From positions 2,480,001 to 2,544,000 of the forward strand of contig NZ_CP019706.1 in assembly GCF_002101395.1 (NCBI RefSeq): DNA of 64,000 nucleotides. Direction: 5' to 3'. The position numbers and the translations under genes were made by a program. The number at the start of each line of letters is the position of its first letter. The first letter of the stretch is position 1. Below the pieces are notes generated by a model. That model had not been told where the DNA came from. It was given only the letters and a program-made list of their open reading frames with translations, and did not search any database. Positions 56,261 to 64,000 of this stretch are shown here, in pieces. The DNA is from Pantoea alhagi (GTDB taxonomy: Bacteria; Pseudomonadota; Gammaproteobacteria; Enterobacterales; Enterobacteriaceae).

Positions 56261-56340
56261 TGAGAATGATTTTTTCGCCAGTCCGCGAGCGAAAGATAAA
56301 TCCCGCGTTAGCAGGATTTATCTCAATAAAACGGCAATTT

Positions 56341-56817
56341 TTATTCAGCAAATTTCAGCAGTGCTTCACCATCGAGACGATAGCGAACCCATTCAGATTG
56401 CGGCAACGCGCCAATACTAAGGTAAAAATCAATCGCTGGCTGGTTCCAGTCAAGCACACTCCATTCAAGTCGGCCGCATTGTCGTTTGACTGCGGATTGC
56501 GCGATATTTTTCAACAGTGCCTTTCCCGCGCCATTTCCCCGATAATCAGGAGTAATGTATAAATCCTCCATGTAAATACCGTTACGTCCAAGCCACGTGG
56601 AATAGCTGGTGAAGAAAACAGCATACCCAATGGTTTTACCTTCACTTTCACAGATCAATGCTTCGGTTTTACTGCCTGCGCTAAACAGTGTTTCCCGGAT
56701 CTCGTCTGGTGTGGTGATTACTTCTTCTGGCGCCTTTTCATACATAGCCAGCTCATAGATCATCTCGTAAATTGCCGTTGCGTCTTCCGGTCGGGCTGGG
56801 CGGATCGTGATACTCAT
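56341..56817 (-). CDS. GNAT-family N-acetyltransferase (SSAT-like)
   Basis: 158 aa from ATG 56817. Similar to diamine/spermidine and thialysine N-acetyltransferases: IRPARPEDATAIYEMIYELA at the N-terminus, then YMEDLYITPDYRGNGAGKAL (acetyl-CoA loop) and GRLEWSVLDWNQPAIDFY. Polyamine or amino acid acceptor is inference from this likeness. Divergent from a LysR gene whose start is 93 bp away. Confidence 0.87.
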   Translation of the reverse strand: MSITIRPARPEDATAIYEMIYELAMYEKAPEEVITTPDEIRETLFSAGSKTEALICESEGKTIGYAVFFTSYSTWLGRNGIYMEDLYITPDYRGNGAGKALLKNIAQSAVKRQCGRLEWSVLDWNQPAIDFYLSIGALPQSEWVRYRLDGEALLKFAE

Positions 56818-56909
56818 TAGTTTTCCTGTGTTCTCTGGATAGTATCGATATTGATGGTGCCAAGCATAAGCGTTATTTTTAGAGGAATTAAGTGCAATGA
56901 AATCAGCCA

Positions 56910-57842
56910 ATGATGAATATTATGCATTCGGCGCTAAGGCGTCTTGATTTAAATCTTCTGCCAATTTTTGACGCGATTTATCGCCACCGTTCTGTTCGTT
57001 TGGCGGCGGATGAATTGGCGATGAGCACATCGGCGATGAGCCATGCGCTTTCACGGCTACGCATCACTCTTAACGACCCATTATTTTTTCGGGAAGGTCA
57101 TCGTATGTGTCCCAGCGTGTATGCTACCCAGCTGGCACCTTCTATTGCTTCAGCGCTGAACTACCTCAATCAAGAGCTGACTCCGCAGCCGAAGTTTGAA
57201 ACTTCCACGAGTACGGAGCGTTTTCAGATTGCGATAACAGATTTTACTGCATTTTGTATTTTCCCTGCCCTGATGCATAAACTGCAGCAGGAAGCCCCCG
57301 GTTTACACTTCGAGTTACTTTATTTGCCACACAGTCCGGCGCTGACGGAATTGCTGGCGGGCGAAGTAGATTTGGCACTTGGATTCAGCACACCAGATGA
57401 GGCCCGACATCCTGAACTGGAAGAAATTACCTGGCTCGAAAATGAATATGTCGTTATCAGCAACCAAAACCGAACACAGCTAACACTAGAAGATTATCTC
57501 GCCGCCCGGCACCTGGTTGTGACACCCTGGAATGAAAAGCGAAGTGTCCTGGATCTACAACTTGAGTTGATGGGTTTTATACGGCAGATAGCGATCAAAA
57601 CGCCGTCCATGCTTAGCGCGCCGTTTATTGTTGCGGAAAGCGACCTGCTGATGGCTATTCCCCGTCTTGCCGCAGAGAAATTGCTCCCGGCAATGAATAT
57701 CAAAATTTTTGCGCTACCGTTCGAGATACCCTCCTTTGAAGTGAAGATTTATTCACATATACGGAGTGGTAAACGAGATGCAACTAACTGGCTGAAGTCG
57801 GTATTGCAACAACTGGCGAAAGAGATTAATTCAGAGCAATGA
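56910..57842 (+). CDS. LysR-family transcriptional regulator (LeuO/NodD-type)
   Basis: 310 aa. Winged helix LRRLDLNLLPIFDAIYRHRS and MSTSAMSHALSRLRI, then DPLFFREGHRMCPSVYA and the substrate-binding domain (ITDFTAFCIFPALMHKLQQ). Start could be the first or the fourth Met; the ORF start overlaps the region opposite the GNAT leader. Probably controls the divergent acetyltransferase gene. Confidence 0.88.
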   Translation: MMNIMHSALRRLDLNLLPIFDAIYRHRSVRLAADELAMSTSAMSHALSRLRITLNDPLFFREGHRMCPSVYATQLAPSIASALNYLNQELTPQPKFETSTSTERFQIAITDFTAFCIFPALMHKLQQEAPGLHFELLYLPHSPALTELLAGEVDLALGFSTPDEARHPELEEITWLENEYVVISNQNRTQLTLEDYLAARHLVVTPWNEKRSVLDLQLELMGFIRQIAIKTPSMLSAPFIVAESDLLMAIPRLAAEKLLPAMNIKIFALPFEIPSFEVKIYSHIRSGKRDATNWLKSVLQQLAKEINSEQ

Positions 57843-57913
57843 ATGCGAAAAACCGAAATTGTGAGGTGTCTTATTTTTTAAGTGGAAGTACTTGCAGATT
57901 ACAAAGTCTGAAC

Positions 57914-58016
57914 TTCCGCTCTTCGCTCATAGCTAACCTTGCGCCCGCGTAAAACAGTTTTTTGCCAATAGCGGACCTGGCCTGCACACATGTCCGCTTT
58001 GTGTCAGGAGCAGACA
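57914..58016 (+). repeat. Composite palindromic intergenic repeat, copy 3 (full length)
   Basis: Near copy of 56156-56260 in the same orientation, with arms TTCCGCTCTTCGCTCA...AGCGGAC and TGTCCGCTTTGTGTC-AGGAGCAGACA. Changes in the B arm weaken the pairing. Lies between the LysR gene and the IS-split gene. Confidence 0.87.
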
Positions 58017-58534
58017 TTTCATTAATCGCATTGCCTGAAGTTTAGTAAGATGCCAAAAAAAACTTCATCATGAAATTAGCTAATGGGAAAAGTATGGAAG
58101 CGCTGATCAAAACGTATATAGAAATTCTTAAAAGTCTTAATGCTCAATCGTTTGCACTCATGGAAGATAAATATTCAGGTGTATTTCTTCCTGTTCCCTC
58201 TGAAGAGTACTGGCGCTCACCGGTAAAAATCATGTTGGTTGGGCGTGAAACGGCGGGATGGAATACCGGAAATCATAAAAATAAAATTGCCCGGGTTCTG
58301 GGCCTGATGCCCGATATTACTGTCGAACAGGTAGTTGAAGAAGCGGTAACTCGCTACAAAGAGCATCAGGATAAGTGGACTCCTAATACGAAATCACGAA
58401 GCCGTTTTACGCAGTATCATTTCTTGCTGGCGCGGAAGCTGGAATTACCCCCTAAGGCGATATGTAGTGGTTTACTGAATTTGGCCACCTGAACAGAGGT
58501 GATATGCTCGCCTCAGAACAATACAGGTGCCCCA

Positions 58535-59703
<1,169 letters not shown>

Positions 59704-60210
59704 CCACTACAATAGTGTATGCAAATTTATTTGCATGGGATTATGACCGAGAGAGCCCACTGCTCCGCCCTGAAAACGAACTTCAGGAAATAGCGTCTGT
59801 TTCATTAAGACTTTTGGCAACCCAGATAGGGCATTTAAAACCTGATTTTGTGATATTTGCATGTGGTTCACGAACTGACCGTTTTATAAAGTGTTTATCG
59901 AATAAATATTTGGGTGGCTCTAAAACTTTATCAGTCACTCCTAAAAAATTATGGAAGTTTGAGTCAGGGAATGCGACCTGTTTCAGGATTGCTCATCCCA
60001 GAGCAACCTATGGGCATCAGGAGTTCAGGGCTGAGGTGATCGAACAGATTAAACAAGCGGTTGTACGCTTATCCTGTCATCAGAAGCAACTTTGCGAGTC
60101 TGAATGAGCTTAGAGAACTGGAAAGCAGTCAGTCCTCATTTCTAATCCCGACATTTCATACCCGCTACAGGTAAATGTAAGCATTTCGCTCATGGCAGAT
60201 ATTGGCTTAT

Positions 60211-60295
60211 GCGTTCGCTTTGTGCCAGAAGTTATCTGCTTTTTGCACAAAGCGAACCTGGCTTCACCCATGTCCGCTTTGTGCCAAAAGCGGAC
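60211..60295 (+). repeat. Composite palindromic intergenic repeat, copy 4
   Basis: Two core-like units: GCGTTCGCTTTGTGCC-AGAAG at 60211 with its counterpart GCACAAAGCGAAC near 60245, and TGTCCGCTTTGTGCC-AAAAGCGGAC at 60271-60295. The linker CCTGGCTTCACCCATG resembles the CCTGGCCTGCACGCATG linker of copies 2 and 3. Between the UDG-like gene and the VOC gene. Confidence 0.82.
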
Positions 60296-60335
60296 GCTTC
60301 AGGTTTAAACATGGGCAGGTAAGCGTCATTACTTA

Positions 60336-60698
60336 TTAATCTGGTATACACACCCGTATGCGGTGCCCGTCAGGATCTAGCGCAACGAACGTCTTGCCAA
60401 AAACAGCCTGTCTGGGCTCCTGTTCTATCTGCACACCGCTGTCTGACCACTGCTGATAAAGTGTATCAACCTCCTGAGTATCTTTAACCATAAAACTCAA
60501 CTCAGTTCGGTTACCTTCACCGCACGATACAAAGTCCTTCGCCGTTGTTGACCATAGTCCCAGGTTCAGGCCGTTATTGAAGGAAAAAGCCGCCCACGTC
60601 GGAAGCATCACGTCTGGTTCTGTATTGAATAGCTTCTGGTAAAATCTGCTGCTGGCAATCGGGTTATCAACATAAAGAATAATCAGGTTAGGTATCAT
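60336..60698 (-). CDS. VOC-family (glyoxalase/bleomycin resistance-like) protein
   Basis: 120 aa. Two beta-alpha-beta-beta-beta units: LIILYVDNPIASSRFYQKLF at the start and the second-half block FVALDPDGHRIRVC. Metal-binding positions of true glyoxalase I are not clearly all there. Could bind a small molecule or drug. Divergent from the WYL regulator, 57 bp away. Confidence 0.87.
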   Translation of the reverse strand: MIPNLIILYVDNPIASSRFYQKLFNTEPDVMLPTWAAFSFNNGLNLGLWSTTAKDFVSCGEGNRTELSFMVKDTQEVDTLYQQWSDSGVQIEQEPRQAVFGKTFVALDPDGHRIRVCIPD

Positions 60699-60755
60699 GA
60701 GTCTTTCTCGTCAAAAAGAATGAGACTTCACTATCGCAGGGAGCATTGACAGAAC

Positions 60756-61472
60756 ATGTCAGCATCGGGACCGAAGCGTGCAGAGCGCTTACTTAATCTT
60801 CTGCAGATTTTATATCAGCATCGCTATCCGGTAAGCGGACACTGGCTTGCACAAGAACTTTCCGTCAGCCTTCGCACGCTTTACCGTGATATTTGCGCTC
60901 TGCGTGTTCAGGGGGCAGACATTCAGGGAGAAGCCGGCACGGGATTTATCCTCTCACGGAGCCATCATTTGCCGCCTGTGATGTTTACCCCTGAGCAGCT
61001 CGACGCACTGGCACTCGGCTTGCGCTGGGTAGCCGCATATGGTGATGCGGGTATTGCAAAAGCGGCTTCTGAGGTAACGGGTAAGATCCGGCAAGGTCTG
61101 CCCCCACAGTTAAAGACGCTGTTTGATGACTCGACACTATTAGTTGGAAAGACCCAGGTTGCCCATCACAATCCTGAAAATCTGAACTCTCTTCGAAGCG
61201 CCATCAGGCGGAGACAGAAAATCCGGACAGGTTATACAGACAGGTCAGGTAATGTGAGTGAAAGAACGATATGGCCTTTCGCTTTAGGTTATTTCTCAGG
61301 AGATATTGTGCTTGCGGCATGGTGTGAAAAACGTAATGCCTTCCGCCATTTCGACGTAACGCGACTAACATCACTTCAGCTTGTGCAGGAAGGATATCCC
61401 CATTCCCGGTATCGCTTACTCCGCATGTGGCGCAATGCGGGTCTGGATAACACAATCCCTGGGCGTAGCTGA
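60756..61472 (+). CDS. YafY-like HTH/WYL-domain transcriptional regulator
   Basis: 238 aa. N-terminal HTH_11 (RLLNLLQILYQHRYPVSGHW, LAQELSVSLRTLYRDICALR), then a WYL ligand-sensing domain (WPFALGYFSGDIVLAAWCEKR). Its first residues MSASGPKR are nearly the peptide encoded by the reverse strand of the nearby repeat family (MSASGTKR), an odd likeness. Probably regulates the VOC gene. Confidence 0.88.
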   Translation: MSASGPKRAERLLNLLQILYQHRYPVSGHWLAQELSVSLRTLYRDICALRVQGADIQGEAGTGFILSRSHHLPPVMFTPEQLDALALGLRWVAAYGDAGIAKAASEVTGKIRQGLPPQLKTLFDDSTLLVGKTQVAHHNPENLNSLRSAIRRRQKIRTGYTDRSGNVSERTIWPFALGYFSGDIVLAAWCEKRNAFRHFDVTRLTSLQLVQEGYPHSRYRLLRMWRNAGLDNTIPGRS

Positions 61473-61521
61473 ACTGAATCTCAGTGTTCCAGAATATTCA
61501 GTCCTTCCCATATCTATTAAT

Positions 61522-61588
61522 ATGTCCGCTTCTCGCTCAAAGCGGACATTGACCTACGTATCAGTCCGCTTTGTGCCAGAAGCGGACG
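61522..61588 (+). repeat. Composite palindromic intergenic repeat, copy 5
   Basis: Arm A ATGTCCGCTTCTCGCTC-AAAGCGGACAT (61522-61549), 14 bp, arm B GTCCGCTTTGTGCC-AGAAGCGGAC (61564-61587). Both hairpins are nearly perfect. This shows arm A without the 40-bp internal segment seen in copies 2 and 3. Between the WYL and AraC genes. Confidence 0.88.
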
Positions 61589-61633
61589 TTATTGACGTTG
61601 GTTTATGCCAATCAATAGAGGCAGGTCACTTCA

Positions 61634-62584
61634 TCAGCGGGAAAAATACTCATTATCGGTTTCGGTTAGTGACGGATCTTTCAAAGAGTACTGTCGTGGC
61701 GAGCATCCAATGAGTCGTCGAAACGCCGTACTGAATGCAGCTTCTGATTCATAGCCTAGTGAGTGCGCGATTCTTGAGACAGGTTCAGTGCCACTGGTGA
61801 GCCGGTGGCATGCAATCATCATCCTCCATCGTGTCAGATACTCGATTGGCGACGCTCCGGATATGCTTTTAAACTTGAGAGCGAACTTGGATCGAGACAT
61901 CTCGGCCTTCTGCGCAAGTTCCGGCAAGGTCCATCTTCTGCCCGGGCTTGCATGAATTGCGCCAATGGCAGCCGCGATCCGCTCATCACCAAGTGCAAAC
62001 AGCCAGCCGACTTCTCTTCCCACGCCGTGAGCGAGATAAAGCCGCAGCGCCTGGACCAGCATCAAATGAGCGAGATGCTGCACTATAAGCCTGGCACCCG
62101 GCTGTGCTCCGAACAGTTCCTGGCGCATACGGTCGAGGGCCCATCGCAGACCTGTCTTGTCGTCTTCGTCGCGGAGCCGAATGATGGCAGGCATTGATCC
62201 GAGAAGGATATCGACATGTTCGCCGGCGAATCCGAAATGGCCGCCGAGCATTGTCGTTTCTCCGCCGCCGTTCACCGTCGCGATACCGCCGTTCCAGTCA
62301 TCTTCAGGTAGGGTGGCAATGCCGACCGGTTTGAAGGCAAGGTCTCGTGCGATCAGGAACCGACGTCCGTTCGGTAACAGGACGCAATCACCCGTCTTAA
62401 GCTTTATCGGATCTTGCCCACCATCGACGGCGAGCCAGGCGCTCCCCGATACGAGCGCAAAATACTTGAGGCCAGAATGCTTCTCGAACTGAAGCGCCCA
62501 TTTCCCCCCGAAATCAAATCCACCCGCGATGTAGGTTTTCGGCGTTAATAGCGTGAGAACATCGGATAAAGGATCAACCATCAT
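61634..62584 (-). CDS. AraC-family transcriptional regulator with cupin sensor
   Basis: 316 aa from ATG 62584 (62581 also possible; the open frame begins with TTG at 62617). N-terminal AraC_binding_2/cupin_6-like domain (KHSGLKYFALVSGSAWLAVD, LLPNGRRFLI), C-terminal double HTH (LPELAQKAEMSRSKFALKFK and VSRIAHSLGYESEAAFSTAF, RLIGCSPRQYS). GC-rich by eye compared with neighbouring modules, in line with separate origin. Divergent from the EthD-type gene. Confidence 0.87.
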   Translation of the reverse strand: MMVDPLSDVLTLLTPKTYIAGGFDFGGKWALQFEKHSGLKYFALVSGSAWLAVDGGQDPIKLKTGDCVLLPNGRRFLIARDLAFKPVGIATLPEDDWNGGIATVNGGGETTMLGGHFGFAGEHVDILLGSMPAIIRLRDEDDKTGLRWALDRMRQELFGAQPGARLIVQHLAHLMLVQALRLYLAHGVGREVGWLFALGDERIAAAIGAIHASPGRRWTLPELAQKAEMSRSKFALKFKSISGASPIEYLTRWRMMIACHRLTSGTEPVSRIAHSLGYESEAAFSTAFRRLIGCSPRQYSLKDPSLTETDNEYFSR

Positions 62585-62696
62585 GGGGACAATCTCGAAA
62601 GTAATATGGATATTCAAGCATAGTTTGTTTCGACTTTCATGGTTATCCTTATTTTAAAGCAGACGCACCGACTGCTCACTGCCAAAGGATATTTTC

Positions 62697-63032
62697 ATGA
62701 TCAAAGTCGTCATCAGCTTCAAGCGCCGGCAAGGTATGGGTATACAGGAATTCAGGGATTATCGTCGCGACGTTCATGCACCAATGCTTTTTGCCATTCC
62801 CGAAGCAAAGAAGATCCGCCGCTTTGTTATTTCATACCCCACGGATTATGCGTCTTCAGAGGAACCACGGTTCGACGCCATGGTAGAGGCATGGTTCGAC
62901 AACAGTGACGACATGAACCAACTCTTCCTGTCAGACAACTTTGCAACCAAGGTGGATCCGGACCACGTAAACTTCATTGACTTGACTTCCGTAGTCCGGC
63001 TCGTGACCGAAGAACTCATCGTCATTGAATAA
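62697..63032 (+). CDS. EthD-family small protein (dimeric alpha/beta barrel)
   Basis: 111 aa. IKVVISFKRRQGMGIQEF, YRRDVHAPM and RRFVISYPTDY are typical of EthD-like proteins, which act as small accessory enzymes or stabilisers in degradation pathways. Function here unknown. Divergent from the AraC regulator with a gap of 112 bp, so probably its target. Confidence 0.82.
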   Translation: MIKVVISFKRRQGMGIQEFRDYRRDVHAPMLFAIPEAKKIRRFVISYPTDYASSEEPRFDAMVEAWFDNSDDMNQLFLSDNFATKVDPDHVNFIDLTSVVRLVTEELIVIE

Positions 63033-63253
63033 CGAGCCCGCCGGGGGCGCAGGGCGAAGAGCATTGCCTGAAACGGCGAGCCCCGGCCTTCTTCAGGATA
63101 AATCCCGTTCGCTCGTAAAAGTCAGCCGCCTCTTTTCACCTGACCTCCCAATAGAAATTGAGACTCTATTCGGTCTTTAATTCATTGCTTATAGCCGCAA
63201 TTGACAACTGTTCGGCTCTGGCGCTGTTTTACCAGCCCGGCGCCAGAGTCATA
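63033..63253. other. Intergenic stretch after the EthD gene
   Basis: No gene seen. The inverted repeat CGGGCTCGT/ACGAGCCCG around the EthD stop may be part of a terminator. GTTTTACCAGCCCGGCGCCAG (two blocks near 63227) pairs partly with the CTCTGGCGC before it. The repeat follows at 63254. Confidence 0.35.
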
Positions 63254-63313
63254 ATGCCCGCTTCCCGCTCACAGCGGACTGTGTGTCGGTCCACTATGTG
63301 ACAAAAGTGGTCG
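63254..63313 (+). repeat. Composite palindromic intergenic repeat, copy 6 (degenerate)
   Basis: Arm A ATGCCCGCTTCCCGCTC-ACAGCGGAC (63254-63279) and arm B GTCCACTATGTGAC-AAAAGTGGTC (63289-63313). In arm B both sides have changed together (CCGCTT to CCACTA, AAGCGG to AAGTGG), keeping the pairing. Between the EthD gene and the TetR remnant. Confidence 0.78.
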
Positions 63314-63392
63314 TTAATGACATTGCACCTATTAGCCAAAGAGCTGGTTAAAAAAGCCTGATGCTAAACGCTTCAATTCAGAAGCGTCAGAT

Positions 63393-63602
63393 TTATGCCT
63401 GCAGGGGAGGCAGCAAGCCTGCCTGTGAATACCCCTCAATAAGCTCGTCAAAGAGGTGAATATCGTTTCGGCTCCTGGCCATTAACTGGGCACCGGCAAT
63501 GGCAGAAAAAATAGCACGTGCCCGTTTTTCGCCATCTTCTGGACTGATTAAACCTGCGTCCTGAAGCTGCGTGTTCAGCCATGCAACATTTACGTCTAAC
63601 AA
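63393..63602 (-). pseudogene. TetR-family regulator, C-terminal remnant
   Basis: About 70 codons (WLNTQLQDAGLISPEDGEKR, ARAIFSAIAGAQLMARSRND, ending GLLPPLQA) like the ligand-domain end of TetR/AcrR regulators, which have ~190 residues. The DNA-binding half is missing: going upstream the frame hits TAA at 63612-63614, inside the amidase gene. The apparent start is TTG. Confidence 0.75.
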
Positions 63603-64000
63603 ACCCAGACGTTAATGCCATTGTGACGCTGGCAGATGATGCAATGAAACATGCCGTTGCGGCGGAAGCGGCAGTGATGAGAGGAGACGATCTCCGTCCT
63701 CTGCATGGTGTGCCCTTTACGGTAAAAGATTCGATAGATACCGCTGGCGTACTGACGCAGCGCGGCTCACCCATTTTCAAAAACCGTCTTCCTGCGGAGG
63801 ACGCAACCAGCGTGGCGCGCCTCAAAAATGCAGGTGGCATTCTGCTGGCAAAAACTAACCTGCCGGAATTCTCATACTGGATTGAGAGCGATAACCTGCT
63901 TTCCGGGCGTTCCAATAATCCCTGGGATCTGACCCGCACGCCCGGCGGCTCCAGCGGTGGCGAATCAGCAGCTATTGCCGCGGGAATGTCTCCGCTTGGC
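63581..64000 (+). pseudogene. Amidase-signature family enzyme, 5' end missing and cut by window edge
   Basis: From NPDVNAIVTLADDAM (63602) on it matches amidase-signature enzymes: PLHGVPFTVKDSIDTAGV (catalytic Lys region), AKTNLPEF, GRSNNPWDLTRTPGGSSGG and SAAIAAGMSPLG (cis-Ser region). The ~50 residues that precede NPxxNA in this family are absent; the frame opens only at 63548 and the only Met is at 63581. Its 5' end lies exactly where the TetR remnant loses its own 5' end. A short product is possible, so functional loss is probable but not proven. Confidence 0.75.

Noticed and set aside
56233..56562. ORF beginning MSALCQKR, and the opposite ORF beginning MSASGTKR
   Set aside because: Their starts are the repeat core read on either strand, and their bodies overlap the GNAT gene and the SDR remnant.

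Overview
This is a stretch of the chromosome of an enterobacterium. Gene order and protein sequences point to Erwiniaceae (Pantoea, Mixta or Erwinia), but I cannot fix the genus from sequence alone. Most of 1-51.8 kb follows the backbone known from E. coli: rpoS/mutS; pncC-recA-recX-alaS-csrA with the Ser/Arg tRNA cluster; yqaB-yqaA-gshA-micA-luxS; corB, ypjD, ffh and the rpsP-rimM-trmD-rplS operon; aroF-tyrA and pheL-pheA; raiA, bamD, rluD-pgeF, clpB and an rRNA operon (16S, tRNA-Glu, 23S, 5S); then kgtP, yfiM, pssA, pat, tapT, trxC and yfiF.

Three places break this backbone. (1) At 21.0-23.0 kb a 539-residue protein that looks like a type III secretion effector sits between rplS and aroF, behind a good match to a HrpL (hrp box) promoter. 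(2) At 28.6-31.9 kb, between pheL and raiA, a degraded integrated element is bounded by a perfect 21-bp direct repeat that is the raiA terminator hairpin. It holds the C-terminal half of a tyrosine integrase, an IS3-family copy with a nonsense codon in its transposase and no target duplication, a two-gene AT-rich cargo (213 aa plus a 71-aa membrane protein, start/stop overlapped) and a small unknown ORF. (3) From 51.9 kb to the end of the window lies an accessory region of short gene modules, mostly a regulator with its enzyme: LysR/secreted metallo-beta-lactamase fold, SDR/HxlR/SDR remnant, GNAT/LysR, a UDG-like gene split by an IS911-type element, VOC/WYL, AraC/EthD, and a TetR remnant joined to a beheaded amidase.

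The most striking unexplained structure is in region 3. A palindromic intergenic repeat of recurring layout (GTCCGCTTTGTGCC-AGAAGCGGAC core, usually with a second related arm about 15-60 bp upstream) lies in each of the six gaps between modules, always in the same orientation. I saw none inside a module and none in the core backbone. This looks like an array of gene cassettes separated by a repeat that may take part in gene capture or exchange.

Regulatory sites that can be read directly include the LexA box and promoter of recA (overlapping the pncC stop codon), the sigma-E promoter and sRNA MicA, TyrR boxes before aroF, the pheL leader and attenuator, a perfect CRP site before raiA, a sigma-32 promoter before clpB, and rrn P1/P2 with BoxA. 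All identifications are from reading the sequence and from memory of families; no database search was run.
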